64,000 nt of DNA from Actinomadura hibisca NBRC 15177 (GTDB lineage Bacteria; Actinomycetota; Actinomycetes; Streptosporangiales; Streptosporangiaceae), in contig NZ_BCRO01000033.1 of NCBI RefSeq assembly GCF_001552635.1, positions 32,484 through 96,483 of the forward strand. Direction: 5' to 3'. The position numbers and the translations under genes are program-made. Positions within the stretch are counted from its first letter, which is position 1. The number at the start of each line of letters is the position of its first letter. The notes under the pieces are model-generated. The model had not been told where the DNA came from. It was given only the letters and a program-made list of their open reading frames with translations, and did not search any database. Positions 17,543-25,850 of the stretch are shown one piece after another.

Positions 17543-18097
17543 ATGGCCGTGTTCCCGCGTCTGGTCCGCCGCGTCGCCGACGAGGCGGAGCGCCATCTGC
17601 GCGGTGGCCTGGGCCGCCTGGCCCTGATGCTCGCCGATCCGAACCGTTCCGCCGAGTTCGACCGGCTGCTGGCGCTGGTGGACGCGCAGGGCGAGCGCGT
17701 GCACCGGCTGGAGGAGACCCTGCGCACCCAGGACGCGGGGCTGCGCGCGCTGCGCGGCGAGCTGGACTCGCTGATCGCCCAGCTCAACGACCGGCTGCTG
17801 CCGCGCATCGACGAGCGCATGGACGACCTGGAGCGCGACCTGACCGCGTTCGCCACCGGCCTGGTGCGGACCGGCCGCGAGACCGCCGCGGGCCGCGCGC
17901 AGCTGGAGACCGTCGAGCGGCGCCTCGCCGACCTGCGCGAACGCCAGGCCCGCACCGAGGAGCGCGCCGGACTCTGGCGCGACCTCCAGGCCAGCATGGC
18001 GCGGCTGGGCGACGACATCGACGCGCTGCGCGCCCGCGTGGACGGCCGCCCGGCGGAGACCGCCGAGGAACCCGTTCCCGGCGAAGCGCTCGCATGA
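17543..18097 (+). CDS. Coiled-coil protein of unknown function
   Basis: 184 residues from the ATG at 17543 behind GAGGAG. Almost entirely helical and rich in Arg, Glu, Leu and Ala with heptad-like spacing (FDRLLALVDAQGERVHRLEETLRTQDAGLRALRGELDSLIAQL, in overlapping segments; then RAQLETVERRLADLRERQARTEERAGLWRDLQASMARLGDDIDALR). No Cys, no signal peptide, no membrane helix. It probably forms a parallel or antiparallel coiled coil. It sits between a phosphatase gene and an SDR gene on the same strand with gaps of 150 and 28 bp, which gives no clear functional hint. Confidence 0.6.
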   Translation: MAVFPRLVRRVADEAERHLRGGLGRLALMLADPNRSAEFDRLLALVDAQGERVHRLEETLRTQDAGLRALRGELDSLIAQLNDRLLPRIDERMDDLERDLTAFATGLVRTGRETAAGRAQLETVERRLADLRERQARTEERAGLWRDLQASMARLGDDIDALRARVDGRPAETAEEPVPGEALA

Positions 18098-18125
18098 TCG
18101 TCCCGGTCCGGCCCAGAATGTGGGC

Positions 18126-18824
18126 ATGACCGAGAACCCGAGCATGACCGGCCGCGTCGTGGTGGTCGCCGGTTCCGGCGGCCCGGCGGGCCGCGCGGTG
18201 GTGGCCCGGCTGGCCGCGTCCGGCGCCCGCGTGATCGCCGCCGACCGCGTCGAGCAGGAGTGGGACGACCCCCGCGTGTCGGCCGCCGTGGTGGACCTGC
18301 TCGACGAGGCCGGCACCCGCGCCTGGGCCGAGGAGACCGCCGCCCGGCACGGCGGCGTGGACGGGCTGATCCACCTGGTGGGCGGCTGGCGCGGCGGCAA
18401 GCCGTTCGCCGACACCGACCTGGCCGACTGGGCGGTGCTGCACGACCTGCTCGTCCGCACCCTCCAGCACACCACCCTGGCCTTCCAGCCGCACCTGGCG
18501 CGCAGCCCCCGCGCCCGCTTCGCGATCGTGTCGCAGCCCTCCGCGCGGCACCCCTCCCAGGACGCGGCGGCGTACGCGGCGGCCAAGGCAGCCGCCGAGG
18601 CGTGGACGCTGGCCCTGGCGGACTCGCTGGCGGACGCTCCGGACGCGGCGGCTACGATTCTGGTCGTCCGGGCCCTGCTCACCGACGCGATGCGCGCCGA
18701 GCGTCCGGACGCGCCTCTCGCCGGTCGCACGCACGTGGACGACCTCGCTTCGGCCGTCGCCGGGTTGTGGGACCGGCCCGCAGCCGAACTGAACGGAACG
18801 CGAGTTGACCTCACCCCCGCCTGA
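18126..18824 (+). CDS. Short-chain dehydrogenase/reductase
   Basis: 232 residues from the ATG at 18126 (GTG at 18120 possible). Rossmann motif VVVVAGSGGPAGRAVVARLAASGARVIAADR (a GxxGxxG variant), DGLIHLVGGWRGG in place of NNAG, and the active-site YxxxK in AAAYAAAKAAAEAW. The catalytic Ser position reads AIVSQPSARH. All three key residues are therefore present; the cofactor is probably NAD(H), judging from the acidic residue after the second strand (AADR). The 3' end overlaps the next gene by 20 bp, so both enzymes are likely co-made and may act on one amino- or hydroxy-acid substrate. Confidence 0.85.
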   Translation: MTENPSMTGRVVVVAGSGGPAGRAVVARLAASGARVIAADRVEQEWDDPRVSAAVVDLLDEAGTRAWAEETAARHGGVDGLIHLVGGWRGGKPFADTDLADWAVLHDLLVRTLQHTTLAFQPHLARSPRARFAIVSQPSARHPSQDAAAYAAAKAAAEAWTLALADSLADAPDAAATILVVRALLTDAMRAERPDAPLAGRTHVDDLASAVAGLWDRPAAELNGTRVDLTPA

Positions 18825-19848
18825 GCGCGGTTTCGCCAGCGACAACCAGTCCGGCGTCCACCCGGAAATCCTCGCCGCCATCGCCGCCGTCAACACCGGG
18901 CACCAGCCCGCCTACGGCGACGACGACACCACCGCGCGGCTGCGCACCGTGTTCGCCGGACACTTCGGCGAGCAGGCCGCCGTCTACCCCGTCTTCAACG
19001 GCACCGGCGCCAACGTAGTCGCGCTCCAGGCGATGTCGGACCGCTGGAGTTCGGTGATCTGCCCCGAGGGCGCGCACATCAACGTGGACGAGTGCGGCGC
19101 GGCCGAGCGCGTCGCCGGGCTCAAGCTGGTCGCGGTGCCCGCGCCCGGCGGCAAGCTGACCCCCGAGGCGATCCGGCGGCACGCGACCGGATTCGGCGAC
19201 CCGCACCACGCCCAGCCGCGGGTGGTGTCGATCTCCCAGAGCACCGAGACCGGCACCGTCTACACCCCCGGGGAGATCGCCGCGATCGCCGAGACCGCGC
19301 ACGGGCTCGGGATGCTGGTCCACATGGACGGCGCGCGGCTCGCCAACGCCGCCGCGGCCCTGGACCTGCCGCTGCGCGCGCTGACCACCGACGCCGGGGT
19401 GGACGTGTTGTCGTTCGGCGGCACCAAGAACGGCCTGATGCTGGGCGAGGCGATCGTGGTGCTGAACCCGGACGCGGTGCGCGGCGTCGAGTACCTGCGC
19501 AAGGCCGGGATGCAGCTGGCGTCCAAGATGCGCTTCGTGTCCGCGCAGCTCGTCGCGCTGCTGGAGGGCGACCTGTGGCTGCGCAACGCCCGCAACGCCA
19601 ACGCCATGGCGCGGCTGCTGGCCGACGCGGTGCGCGACCTGCCGGGCGTGGAGGTCCAGCAGGAGGTGCAGGCCAACGCGGTGTTCGCGGTGCTGCCGCC
19701 CGGCGTCGCCGACCGGCTGCGCAAGCGGTTCGCGTTCTACACCTGGGACGCCGAGGCCGGTTCGGTGCGCTGGGTGTGCTCGTTCGACACCACCGAGCAG
19801 GACGTGGCCGCGTTCGCCGCCGCGCTGGCGGAGGAACTGCCGCGCTGA
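18805..19848 (+). CDS. Threonine-aldolase-like PLP enzyme (beta-eliminating lyase fold)
   Basis: 347 residues. No ATG or GTG fits the N-terminus; TTG at 18805 with GGAACG before it gives a complete family N-terminus (FASDNQSGVHPEILAAI). Low-specificity L-threonine aldolase features are AYGDDDTTARL near residue 35, FNGTGANVVAL, the PLP-stacking His in PEGAHINVDECGA, DGARLANAAAAL, and the Schiff-base lysine in LSFGGTKNGLMLGEA. Expected reaction: cleavage of L-threonine or allo-threonine to glycine and acetaldehyde. It overlaps the SDR gene by 20 bp, implying translational coupling. Confidence 0.88.
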   Translation: MTSPPPERGFASDNQSGVHPEILAAIAAVNTGHQPAYGDDDTTARLRTVFAGHFGEQAAVYPVFNGTGANVVALQAMSDRWSSVICPEGAHINVDECGAAERVAGLKLVAVPAPGGKLTPEAIRRHATGFGDPHHAQPRVVSISQSTETGTVYTPGEIAAIAETAHGLGMLVHMDGARLANAAAALDLPLRALTTDAGVDVLSFGGTKNGLMLGEAIVVLNPDAVRGVEYLRKAGMQLASKMRFVSAQLVALLEGDLWLRNARNANAMARLLADAVRDLPGVEVQQEVQANAVFAVLPPGVADRLRKRFAFYTWDAEAGSVRWVCSFDTTEQDVAAFAAALAEELPR

Positions 19849-19884
19849 CCGGTTGAGCGCCGCGCCGCCGGGCACGGGCGTGCC

Positions 19885-20271
19885 ATGGAGACGGTCAGCG
19901 TTCGGTACATCGTGGACGACGTCGCGGCCGCCAGCGCCTTCTACACCGGGCGGCTGGGCTTCGACGTCGTCTTCTCCCCCGGCCCGGACTTCGCCATGCT
20001 GGCGCGCGGCGCGCTGCGCCTGCTGCTCAACGAGCCCAAGGGCTCCGGCGAGGCGGCCGAACCCGGCGCGGAGGAACGGCCGCCCGCGCCCGGCGGCTGG
20101 AACCGCATCCAGATCAGGGTCTGCGACCTGGCCCAGAAGATCGCCGAGCTGGAGGCGGGCGGGGCGCGGTTCCGGGGCGAGATCGTGACGGGCCGGGGCG
20201 GGCGGCGGATCCTGGTGGAGGACCCGTCGGGCAACCCGGTGGAGCTGTTCGAGCCGTTCGGCGGCGACTGA
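19885..20271 (+). CDS. VOC-superfamily (glyoxalase-like) protein
   Basis: 128 residues, a single two-module beta-alpha-beta-beta-beta unit: VRYIVDDVAAASAFYTGRLGFDVVFSPGPDFAMLARG and IQIRVCDLAQKIAELEAGGARFRGEIVTGRGGRRILVEDPSGNPVELFEP. The terminal Glu of VELFEP is the usual metal ligand, whereas the first-strand ligand position (RYIV) is not His, so metal binding is uncertain. Members act as lyases, dioxygenases or resistance proteins; this one cannot be assigned. It begins 36 bp after the threonine-aldolase gene on the same strand. Confidence 0.8.
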   Translation: METVSVRYIVDDVAAASAFYTGRLGFDVVFSPGPDFAMLARGALRLLLNEPKGSGEAAEPGAEERPPAPGGWNRIQIRVCDLAQKIAELEAGGARFRGEIVTGRGGRRILVEDPSGNPVELFEPFGGD

Positions 20272-20346
20272 CCCAACCTAACGCCCGCTTGGTCGCCCGG
20301 CTATCGTGGGGTCCGAACCCCGTTCGGCACCCCTGGAGGCGACCAG

Positions 20347-21537
20347 ATGGCCAACCGCACCTTCGTCATCGGCGTGGGCATGACCAAGTTCGAGAAGCCG
20401 GGTTCCCGCGACTGGGAGTACCCCGACATGGCCAAGGAGGCGGTGGGCAAGGCGCTGGAGGACGCGGGCGTCGCCTACGACCGCGTCGAGCAGGCGTACG
20501 CGGGCTCCATGTACGGCGCGATGGGCCAGCGCGCCCTGTACGAGACCGGCATGACGGGCATCCCGGTGATGACGGTCGCCAACGCCTGCGCGACCGGCTC
20601 CAGCGCCCTGTTCCTGGCCCGGCAGTCGGTCCGCGGCGGCCTGGCCGACTGCGTGCTGGCGCTCGGTATGGAAAAAATGCAGAAGGGCTCGCTGGGCGCG
20701 GGCGTCGGCAAGTCCAAGGTCACCATCATCGACCACCACCTGAACGCGATGGTGGCAGGCCGCCCGTGGGAGATGGACAAGGCGCCGATGCCGCAGATGT
20801 TCGGCAACGCGGGCCGCGAGCACATGGAGAAGTACGGCTCCACGCCCGAGCACTACGCCTGGATCGGCTGGAAGAACCACAAGCACTCGGTGAACAACCC
20901 CTACGCCCAGTTCCAGACCGAGTACTCGCTGGACGACGTGCGGAACGCGCCCATGATCTTCGACCCGCTCACCAAGCTCCAGTGCTCGCCCACCTCCGAC
21001 GGGGCGGCCGCCGCGATCGTGGCGAGCGAGCGCTTCGTGGACGAGCACGGGTTGTGGGAGCAGGCCGTCGAGATCGCCGGGCACCACATCGCGACCGACA
21101 CCCCCGACAGCTTCGCCGACCACTCCTCCATCCAGGCGGTCGGCTTCGGGGTGTCGCGGCGCGCGGCCCGCGCGGCCATGGACGAGGCGCAGGTCGCGAT
21201 CGAGGACGTGGACGTCATCGAGCTGCACGACTGCTTCTCGGCCAACGAGCTGATCACCTACGAGGCCCTGGGCATGGCCGAGGTCGGCGAGGCCCACAAG
21301 CTCGTCGAGGCCGAGGCCACCACCTACGGCGGGCGCTGGGTCGTCAACCCGTCCGGCGGCCTGATCTCCAAGGGCCACCCGCTCGGCGCGACCGGCATCG
21401 CCCAGTGCGCCGAGCTGACCTGGCAGCTGCGCGGCAAGGCCGACGCCCGCCAGGTCGAGGGCGCGCGCGTCGCCCTCCAGCACAACATCGGCCTGGGCAG
21501 CGCCTGCGCGGTGGCCGTCTACAAGCCCGCCTCCTGA
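20347..21537 (+). CDS. Lipid-transfer protein / SCP-x-type thiolase
   Basis: 396 residues; good ribosome site (GGAGG 8 nt before the ATG). Thiolase-fold motifs: nucleophilic Cys in [16 protein letters not shown], the [16 protein letters not shown] block in the middle, [17 protein letters not shown] near the C-terminus and the final [14 protein letters not shown]. This arrangement is the lipid-transfer-protein/SCP-x branch, as in the actinobacterial Ltp proteins involved in sterol side-chain or acyl-CoA beta-oxidation (thiolytic or retro-aldol cleavage). The DUF35 OB-fold partner gene that often accompanies Ltp proteins is absent here. A strong hairpin follows the gene. Confidence 0.88.
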   Translation: MANRTFVIGVGMTKFEKPGSRDWEYPDMAKEAVGKALEDAGVAYDRVEQAYAGSMYGAMGQRALYETGMTGIPVMTVANACATGSSALFLARQSVRGGLADCVLALGMEKMQKGSLGAGVGKSKVTIIDHHLNAMVAGRPWEMDKAPMPQMFGNAGREHMEKYGSTPEHYAWIGWKNHKHSVNNPYAQFQTEYSLDDVRNAPMIFDPLTKLQCSPTSDGAAAAIVASERFVDEHGLWEQAVEIAGHHIATDTPDSFADHSSIQAVGFGVSRRAARAAMDEAQVAIEDVDVIELHDCFSANELITYEALGMAEVGEAHKLVEAEATTYGGRWVVNPSGGLISKGHPLGATGIAQCAELTWQLRGKADARQVEGARVALQHNIGLGSACAVAVYKPAS

Positions 21538-21544
21538 GGGGACC

Positions 21545-21571
21545 GTGCCCGGGGGGCGACCCCCCGGGCAC
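21545..21571 (+). terminator. Hairpin terminator after the lipid-transfer thiolase gene
   Basis: GTGCCCGGGGGG at 21545-21556 pairs perfectly with 21560-21571 around a CGA loop: a 12-bp, all-matched, very stable stem 7 nt after the stop. No T-tract follows. Confidence 0.75.
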
Positions 21572-21590
21572 GCCGGACATAAGACAAACA

Positions 21591-21618
21591 TTGACTCACG
21601 TCTCATCCCGGTTATCCT
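21591..21618 (+). promoter_or_regulatory. Housekeeping-type promoter of the MpaB oxygenase gene
   Basis: TTGACT at 21591-21596 and TATCCT at 21613-21618 are spaced by 16 nt, close to the sigma-70 consensus, 28 nt before the ATG. It lies directly after the preceding terminator. Confidence 0.65.
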
Positions 21619-21645
21619 GGTAAGCAAGGATTTATGGGAGGTGGG

Positions 21646-22500
21646 ATGACCGCTCCGCTGGAACCGGGCTGCCTGCTGTGGCGGTATGCGAGCGACCTGC
21701 GCTCCCTGCTCCCCGGCGCCGCCGCCGGCCTGATGCAGCTGCTGCACCCCGGCGTCGGCGCGGGCGTGGGCCAACACTCGGCGTTCTTCGACGCCCCCTT
21801 CGACCGCATCCACCGCTCGGTGCCGCAGATCTGGGCGACCATCCTCGCCCCCGACGGCACCGACCGCGCCCGCCAGATCCGCGACCTGCACCGGACCATC
21901 GGCGGCGCCGACGAGCACCGGCGCCGCTACCATGCCCTGGAACCGGAGACCTTCTGGTGGGCGCACGCCACCTTCACCTGGGAGATCTTCAAGGCCGCCG
22001 AGGTGTTCCACCCCGAGACCCTCACCGCCGAGGACCACGAACGCCTCTACGCCGAGACCGTGACGTGGTACTCCCGCTACGGCGTCAGCATGCGCCCGGT
22101 CCCACCCGACTACGCCGCCTTCCGCTCCAAGTTCTGGCACGTCTGCGCCAAGGAACTGGAGCTGACTCCGGCCGCGGCCCGCGCCCTCGACATCGCCCGC
22201 AGCGGCTCCGACACCATCTCCCTTCTCCCGGTCGGCGGCGCGATGGCCGAAAGAGCAGGCCGCCTGGTGGCCGAACGCCCCCTGCGCCTGGTGACCTTCG
22301 GCTGCCTCCCGCCGATCGTGCGCGAACGCTTCGACATCCCCTGGGGCCCTATGGACCAGGCCCGCTTCAGCGCCCTGGCCCTGGCCAACCGGCAGGGCTA
22401 CCGGATGGTCCCCAGCGGCCTCAACCACTGGGCGCTGCGCAACATGTTGCGCTACATCGGCGCGCAGACCCGCGAGCAGCGCTACCGGCCCGCCGCCTGA
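21646..22500 (+). CDS. MpaB-family oxygenase (DUF2236)
   Basis: 284 residues from the ATG at 21646 with GGGAGGTGGG before it. The family signature is spread along the chain: LRSLLPGAAAGLMQLLHPGVGAGVGQHSAF at the N-terminus, HRRRYHALEPETFWWAHATFTWEIFKAAEVF in the middle (His residues are likely haem/iron ligands) and YAETVTWYSRYGVSM. MpaB-type proteins include the mycophenolic-acid MpaB' oxygenase and the rubber oxygenase Lcp group; they are haem b enzymes. No signal peptide is seen, so it is probably cytosolic, with unknown substrate. Nearest metabolic neighbour is the Ltp thiolase upstream. Confidence 0.82.
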   Translation: MTAPLEPGCLLWRYASDLRSLLPGAAAGLMQLLHPGVGAGVGQHSAFFDAPFDRIHRSVPQIWATILAPDGTDRARQIRDLHRTIGGADEHRRRYHALEPETFWWAHATFTWEIFKAAEVFHPETLTAEDHERLYAETVTWYSRYGVSMRPVPPDYAAFRSKFWHVCAKELELTPAAARALDIARSGSDTISLLPVGGAMAERAGRLVAERPLRLVTFGCLPPIVRERFDIPWGPMDQARFSALALANRQGYRMVPSGLNHWALRNMLRYIGAQTREQRYRPAA

Positions 22501-22561
22501 ACCTCCCCTGCGGACACCGGCCCGTCGCATACCCTTCAGCGAAATGGCCGATGAATAAGGT

Positions 22562-23665
22562 GTGGAGACGACCGCTGACGGCGCCGAACACGAGGCGCCC
22601 GCCGCCCGAAGCGGCGACGCCGCCACCCACCGACTCCACCGGCACCTCCGGGCCGCACCCTTCCAACTCCCCCGCGCCACCTCCTTCCGACTTCGCCGGA
22701 CCGCACCCTTCCGGCACCTCCGGGCCGCACCCCGCCGACTTCGCCGCGCCGCACCCCTCCTGATTCCAGTCGTCCTGCTGGCGGCCGTCCCGCTGATCCC
22801 GAGGGAAACCTTCCACGGCACCCGCTGGGAGTTCCTGCCCGCCCTGGCCGCGCTGTCGGTCCTGCACTACGTGTTCGCGGCTCTGGCTCTACGAGGCGTG
22901 AGCGGCCGACGACTTCCCCTGCTGAGGACGACCCTCGCCCAGTTCACCGCGGCCGCCGCCAACCGCGTGACGCCCGGCGGCCTGGGTGCGGCGGCCGTGA
23001 ACACCCGCTACCTGACCTGCCACGGCCTGCCCCTGCCGCAGGCGGCGGTCGCCGTGGCGGCGATGCAGTTGGTCGGCGTGCCCGCAGACCTGCTGTTGAT
23101 CGGCGCAGTCCTCACGCTGAGCCAGGACAGCCACACCCTGACCACGCTGGGCGCCCAGGCCGCAGACCTGCTCCCCACAGGCCCGCTGCTGGCCCTGCTA
23201 CTCGTCCTCCTCCCGGCAACAGCACTGTGGGGCCGCCGAGCCGCCCGCTCCACCTTGGCCGGCCAAGCGATAAAGGGCCTGCGAGACCTGGCCAACCGCC
23301 CCCGCGACCTGGCCCTGACACTGACGGCATCAGCCGCGACGACCCTGGTCCTGGGCGTGGCATTCGCCCTGAGCCTGGTGGCAGTACCAGGCACGAACAC
23401 CGACGCAACCGACACCCTCCCCCTGGTGGCCGCTTACCTGCTCGCTGCCGCAGCCGCAGCGGCGATCCCAACACCCGGCAGCATCGGCTCAACGGAAGCG
23501 GCCCTGGTAGCAGCGGCGGCAGCCCTGGGAGTAGCAGCGGCTCCCGCCCTCCAAGCAGTACTGCTCTTCAGAGCGATCACCTTCTGGGCCCCGGTCCCCG
23601 TAGGTCTCCTGTCGACCCGAACCCTGCGCCGCTATGAGCGCCAACCACCCCCCTTTACAAAGTAG
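22562..23665 (+). CDS. Flippase-like membrane protein (lysylphosphatidylglycerol synthase TM family)
   Basis: 367 residues, GTG start at 22562. The first 65 residues are basic and repetitive (HLRAAPFQLPR, FRHLRAAPRRLRRAAP), encoded by duplicated DNA. Then come seven or eight membrane helices: APLLIPVVLLAAVPLIP, LPALAALSVLHYVFAALAL, the LAQFTAAAANRVTPGGLGAAAVNTRYL block (the N-R-x-x-P-G-G-x-G family motif), VAAMQLVGVPADLLLIGAVL, ALLLVLLPATAL, LTASAATTLVLGVAFALSLV, and the second signature AAAIPTPGSIGSTEAALVAAAAALG. This matches the flippase-like TM domain of MprF and YbhN-type proteins. Substrate unknown; the catalytic synthase domain of MprF is absent. Confidence 0.82.
   Translation: METTADGAEHEAPAARSGDAATHRLHRHLRAAPFQLPRATSFRLRRTAPFRHLRAAPRRLRRAAPLLIPVVLLAAVPLIPRETFHGTRWEFLPALAALSVLHYVFAALALRGVSGRRLPLLRTTLAQFTAAAANRVTPGGLGAAAVNTRYLTCHGLPLPQAAVAVAAMQLVGVPADLLLIGAVLTLSQDSHTLTTLGAQAADLLPTGPLLALLLVLLPATALWGRRAARSTLAGQAIKGLRDLANRPRDLALTLTASAATTLVLGVAFALSLVAVPGTNTDATDTLPLVAAYLLAAAAAAAIPTPGSIGSTEAALVAAAAALGVAAAPALQAVLLFRAITFWAPVPVGLLSTRTLRRYERQPPPFTK
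22639..22732. repeat. 22-bp exact direct repeat inside the flippase gene N-terminus
   Basis: The 22-bp sequence beginning CCGGCACCTCCGGG occurs at 22639-22660 and again at 22711-22732, exactly 72 bp (24 codons) apart. A related pair starting GACTTCGCCG occurs at 22689 and 22738. The repeats keep the reading frame and build the Arg/Pro/Ala-rich N-terminal tail. Confidence 0.8.
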
Positions 23666-23700
23666 ATCACTAAGCACCGCCCATCACCCCGGCAGAACGC

Positions 23701-23935
23701 GCCCGCCGCCCGGAAAGGACTCTCGGGCTGAGCCGCCCCCCAAGAAGGAGCCCCGAGCTGCCTCACCACGTGGAAAGAACCCTGAGTTGGGCCGCATCTC
23801 AGGAAGGAACCTGAGCCGCCCTCTCACGGAGAGCCCCGCGCTGGGCTGCCTTCCGACGAAGGTCCCCAAGCTGAGCCGCTTTCCGGGAGAGGGCCCTGAG
23901 CTGGGCCGCCTCCGCTGCTCTCCGCCTCCCCTGGG
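23701..23935. repeat. Degenerate 25-30-nt tandem repeats filling an intergenic region
   Basis: The spacer between the flippase and methyltransferase genes consists of about seven head-to-tail units starting GCTGRGCCGC, at 23727 (30 nt), 23757 (29), 23786 (29), 23815 (25), 23840 (30), 23870 (30) and 23900 (to the end); 23701-23726 is a more diverged unit. Many units carry CTTCC-like and GGAAGG-like halves that could pair locally (for example CTTCCGACGAAGG at 23850-23862). No frame looks coding. There are no unique spacers, so it is not a CRISPR array. Confidence 0.75.
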
Positions 23936-23946
23936 ATGATTCGAGC

Positions 23947-24705
23947 ATGGAGAGGACTTTCGAGGAGCTGGTGGCGGAGGCCGACGCGGTGTCGGTGGAC
24001 GGTTGGGACTTCTCCTGGCTGGACGGCCGCGCCACCGAGGAGCGCCCGTCGTGGGGTTACCAGCGCCTGATGAGCGAGCGCCTGGCGTCGGCGACGGCGG
24101 CCCTGGACGTCCAGACGGGCGGCGGCGAGGTCCTGGCCGAGGCCGCGAAGCTGCCGCCGGCGATGGTGGCGACCGAATCGTGGCCGCCGAACGTGGCCAA
24201 GGCGACGCGGCTGCTGCACCCGCGCGGCGCGATCGTGGTGGCCGACCCCGACGAGCCGCCGCTGCCGTTCGCCGACGCGGCGTTCGACCTGGTGACCAGC
24301 CGCCACCCGGCCACCGTCTGGTGGACGGAGATCTCCCGGGTGCTGCGGCCGGGCGGCGTGTACTTCGCCCAGCACGTGGGCCCGGCGACGGTGTTCGAGC
24401 TGGTGGAGTACTTCCTGGGCCCGCAACCCGAGGCCCGGAAGGCGCGCCACCCCGACACCGAGACCGCCGAGGCCCGCGCGTCCGGACTGGAGATCGTCGA
24501 TGTGCGCACCGAGCGGCTGCGGATGGAGTTCTTCGACATCGGAGCGGTCGTGTACTTCCTGCGCAAGGTGATCTGGACCGTGCCCGGATTCACGGTGGAG
24601 AAGTACCGCCTCCGGCTGCACGCCCTGCACGAGCAGATCCAGGAAGAGGGCCCGTTCGTGGCGTACTCCTCCCGCACCCTGATCGAAGCCCACAAGCCGA
24701 TCTGA
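23947..24705 (+). CDS. SAM-dependent methyltransferase, class I
   Basis: 252 residues. A Rossmann methyltransferase core is visible: ALDVQTGGGEVLAEAAKLP (motif I, with D-x-Q-T-G-G-G replacing the common D-x-G-x-G), IVVADPDEPPLPFADAAFDLVTSRHPATVWWTEISRVLRPGGVYFAQHVG (motifs II-III and post-III RVLRPGG). The C-terminal 80 residues carry FFDIGAVVYFLRKVIWTVPGFTVEKY, typical of a clade of actinobacterial methyltransferases annotated only as class I. Substrate unknown. The start is ATG 23947, with GATGAT 6 nt upstream, possibly leaderless. Confidence 0.82.
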   Translation: MERTFEELVAEADAVSVDGWDFSWLDGRATEERPSWGYQRLMSERLASATAALDVQTGGGEVLAEAAKLPPAMVATESWPPNVAKATRLLHPRGAIVVADPDEPPLPFADAAFDLVTSRHPATVWWTEISRVLRPGGVYFAQHVGPATVFELVEYFLGPQPEARKARHPDTETAEARASGLEIVDVRTERLRMEFFDIGAVVYFLRKVIWTVPGFTVEKYRLRLHALHEQIQEEGPFVAYSSRTLIEAHKPI

Positions 24706-24744
24706 GCAAGCGAAGACCAAACACACCGACACACTCCGGCGCAC

Positions 24745-24860
24745 CTCTTCCCTTCTACTCCTGTGCCCCTTTCCTCCGTCCTCTCCTTTCCCAGCCCTCC
24801 CCGCTTCCTCCCGCTTTCCCCATGCCCTCACCACCCTCTTCACCTGCCCTTTCTTCCGGC
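24745..24860 (+). other. Polypyrimidine tract between convergent genes
   Basis: About 115 nt on the + strand are almost only C and T (for example CCCCTTTCCTCCGTCCTCTC and GCTTCCTCCCGCTTTCCCC), with isolated purines. It spans the spacer between the methyltransferase and DUF559 genes and runs slightly into the latter's 3' end. No hairpin terminator is visible here. Confidence 0.7.
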
Positions 24861-25745
24861 TCGGCGTTGTCGGAGGCGGGCGAGGCAGGAGGCGATGCGG
24901 TCCATGGTCGCGTCGTCGGGGTCCCAGCCGCGGTGGAGCAGCGCGGTGAGGAGCGCTTCGAGGTACGGCCCGGGGCTGGGCAGCACGTCCTTGGTCACGG
25001 AGATGACGTCCCAGCCCATCTCGCTTCTCAGCCAGCGAAGGCGTCCCATGTCCCGGGTCCGTGCTCGGCGGCCGGAGTGATGGGACTCGCCGTCGTACTC
25101 CAGGCCGACCCGGTACTGGGGATAGCCCATGTCCACGTACAGGGATGCGCCGCATGGGCCTCGCACGGGGATCTGGGTCTGCGGGCGGGGGAAGCCGGCT
25201 TTCAGGACGATCAGGCGCGTCCGGCTCTCCCCCGGCGACTCGGCACCCTCATCACCGAGCGCCAGCAGCGTGCGCAGCCGCTTGTTGCCGCGATATCCCG
25301 TCAGCGGACGCGCCATCGATCTCAGTTCGTCCCGGCGGACCCCGCGCCGCAGGAACTGGTCGAGCGCCGCCAAAGCCTCCGGCTCCGACAGCCAGCGCGC
25401 GCAGTCCAGCGCCGTCCGGGATAGGGAGGTCAGCCGCACTCCCGACTCTTCGGTGACGTGTTCCTCCGGTAACTCCACCCAGCGTGGGTCGTCTCCCGGT
25501 GGTCCCTCTCCTGACGGCAGGATCAGATCGACCTCGCGTTCCGTCCACCGCGCTCCCGGAGGGAGGACGTCCAGCCCCCAGAGCCAGGCGGCCGTGCCGC
25601 GTGCGGCGACGGCTCCGTCAGGCACCAGCGGCTTCACGGCCAGAGCATGGTCCGCGATCGGCGTTCCCTGATCGGGTTCTTTCCGCAGCACCGGCGTGAC
25701 GAGACCGGTCGGGCTTGCGTCCTCGCTTACGTTCAGCTTGCTCAT
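24840..25745 (-). CDS. DUF559-domain protein with AbiEi-like N-terminal region
   Basis: 301 residues from the ATG at 25745 (MSKLNVSED); a longer frame to 26147 lacks coding character. Residues 50-190 resemble the AbiEi/type IV antitoxin-like scaffold common in actinobacteria (GTAAWLWGLDVLPP, VRLTSLSRTALDCARWL, EALAALDQFLRRGVRRDELR). The C-terminal ~100 residues are a DUF559 restriction-endonuclease-like (VSR-like) domain: ASLYVDMGYPQYRVGLEYDGESHH, then RARTRDMGRLRWLRSEMGWDVISVT, with the conserved D...E-x-D-G and basic residues. Function is unproven; it may be a DNA-binding or nuclease protein. No toxin partner of the AbiEii kind is next to it. Confidence 0.72.
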   Translation of the reverse strand: MSKLNVSEDASPTGLVTPVLRKEPDQGTPIADHALAVKPLVPDGAVAARGTAAWLWGLDVLPPGARWTEREVDLILPSGEGPPGDDPRWVELPEEHVTEESGVRLTSLSRTALDCARWLSEPEALAALDQFLRRGVRRDELRSMARPLTGYRGNKRLRTLLALGDEGAESPGESRTRLIVLKAGFPRPQTQIPVRGPCGASLYVDMGYPQYRVGLEYDGESHHSGRRARTRDMGRLRWLRSEMGWDVISVTKDVLPSPGPYLEALLTALLHRGWDPDDATMDRIASCLARLRQRRAGRKGR

Positions 25746-25837
25746 GTCACTGATGGTGGTCGCCGCGAGAGCGCGGTGAAAGGCCCCGGCAAGATCTGTG
25801 GATAACTTCCCGGCCGCCCGCTGACGGACCCGCGTTC

Positions 25838-25843
25838 TAGGGT
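25838..25843 (+). promoter_or_regulatory. Putative -10 box of a leaderless promoter (TAGGGT)
   Basis: TAGGGT ends 7 nt before the ATG at 25851. The spacing fits transcription starting at the start codon. Confidence 0.4.
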
Positions 25844-25850
25844 TCGGGGC

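Noticed and set aside
20278..22821. An 847-codon open frame on the minus strand
   Set aside because: It covers the lipid-transfer thiolase and MpaB genes in antisense and has no recognisable domain; the + strand genes have full motif sets.
23701..23935. Possible CRISPR array
   Set aside because: Units are degenerate, head-to-tail and without unique spacers; no cas genes are present.
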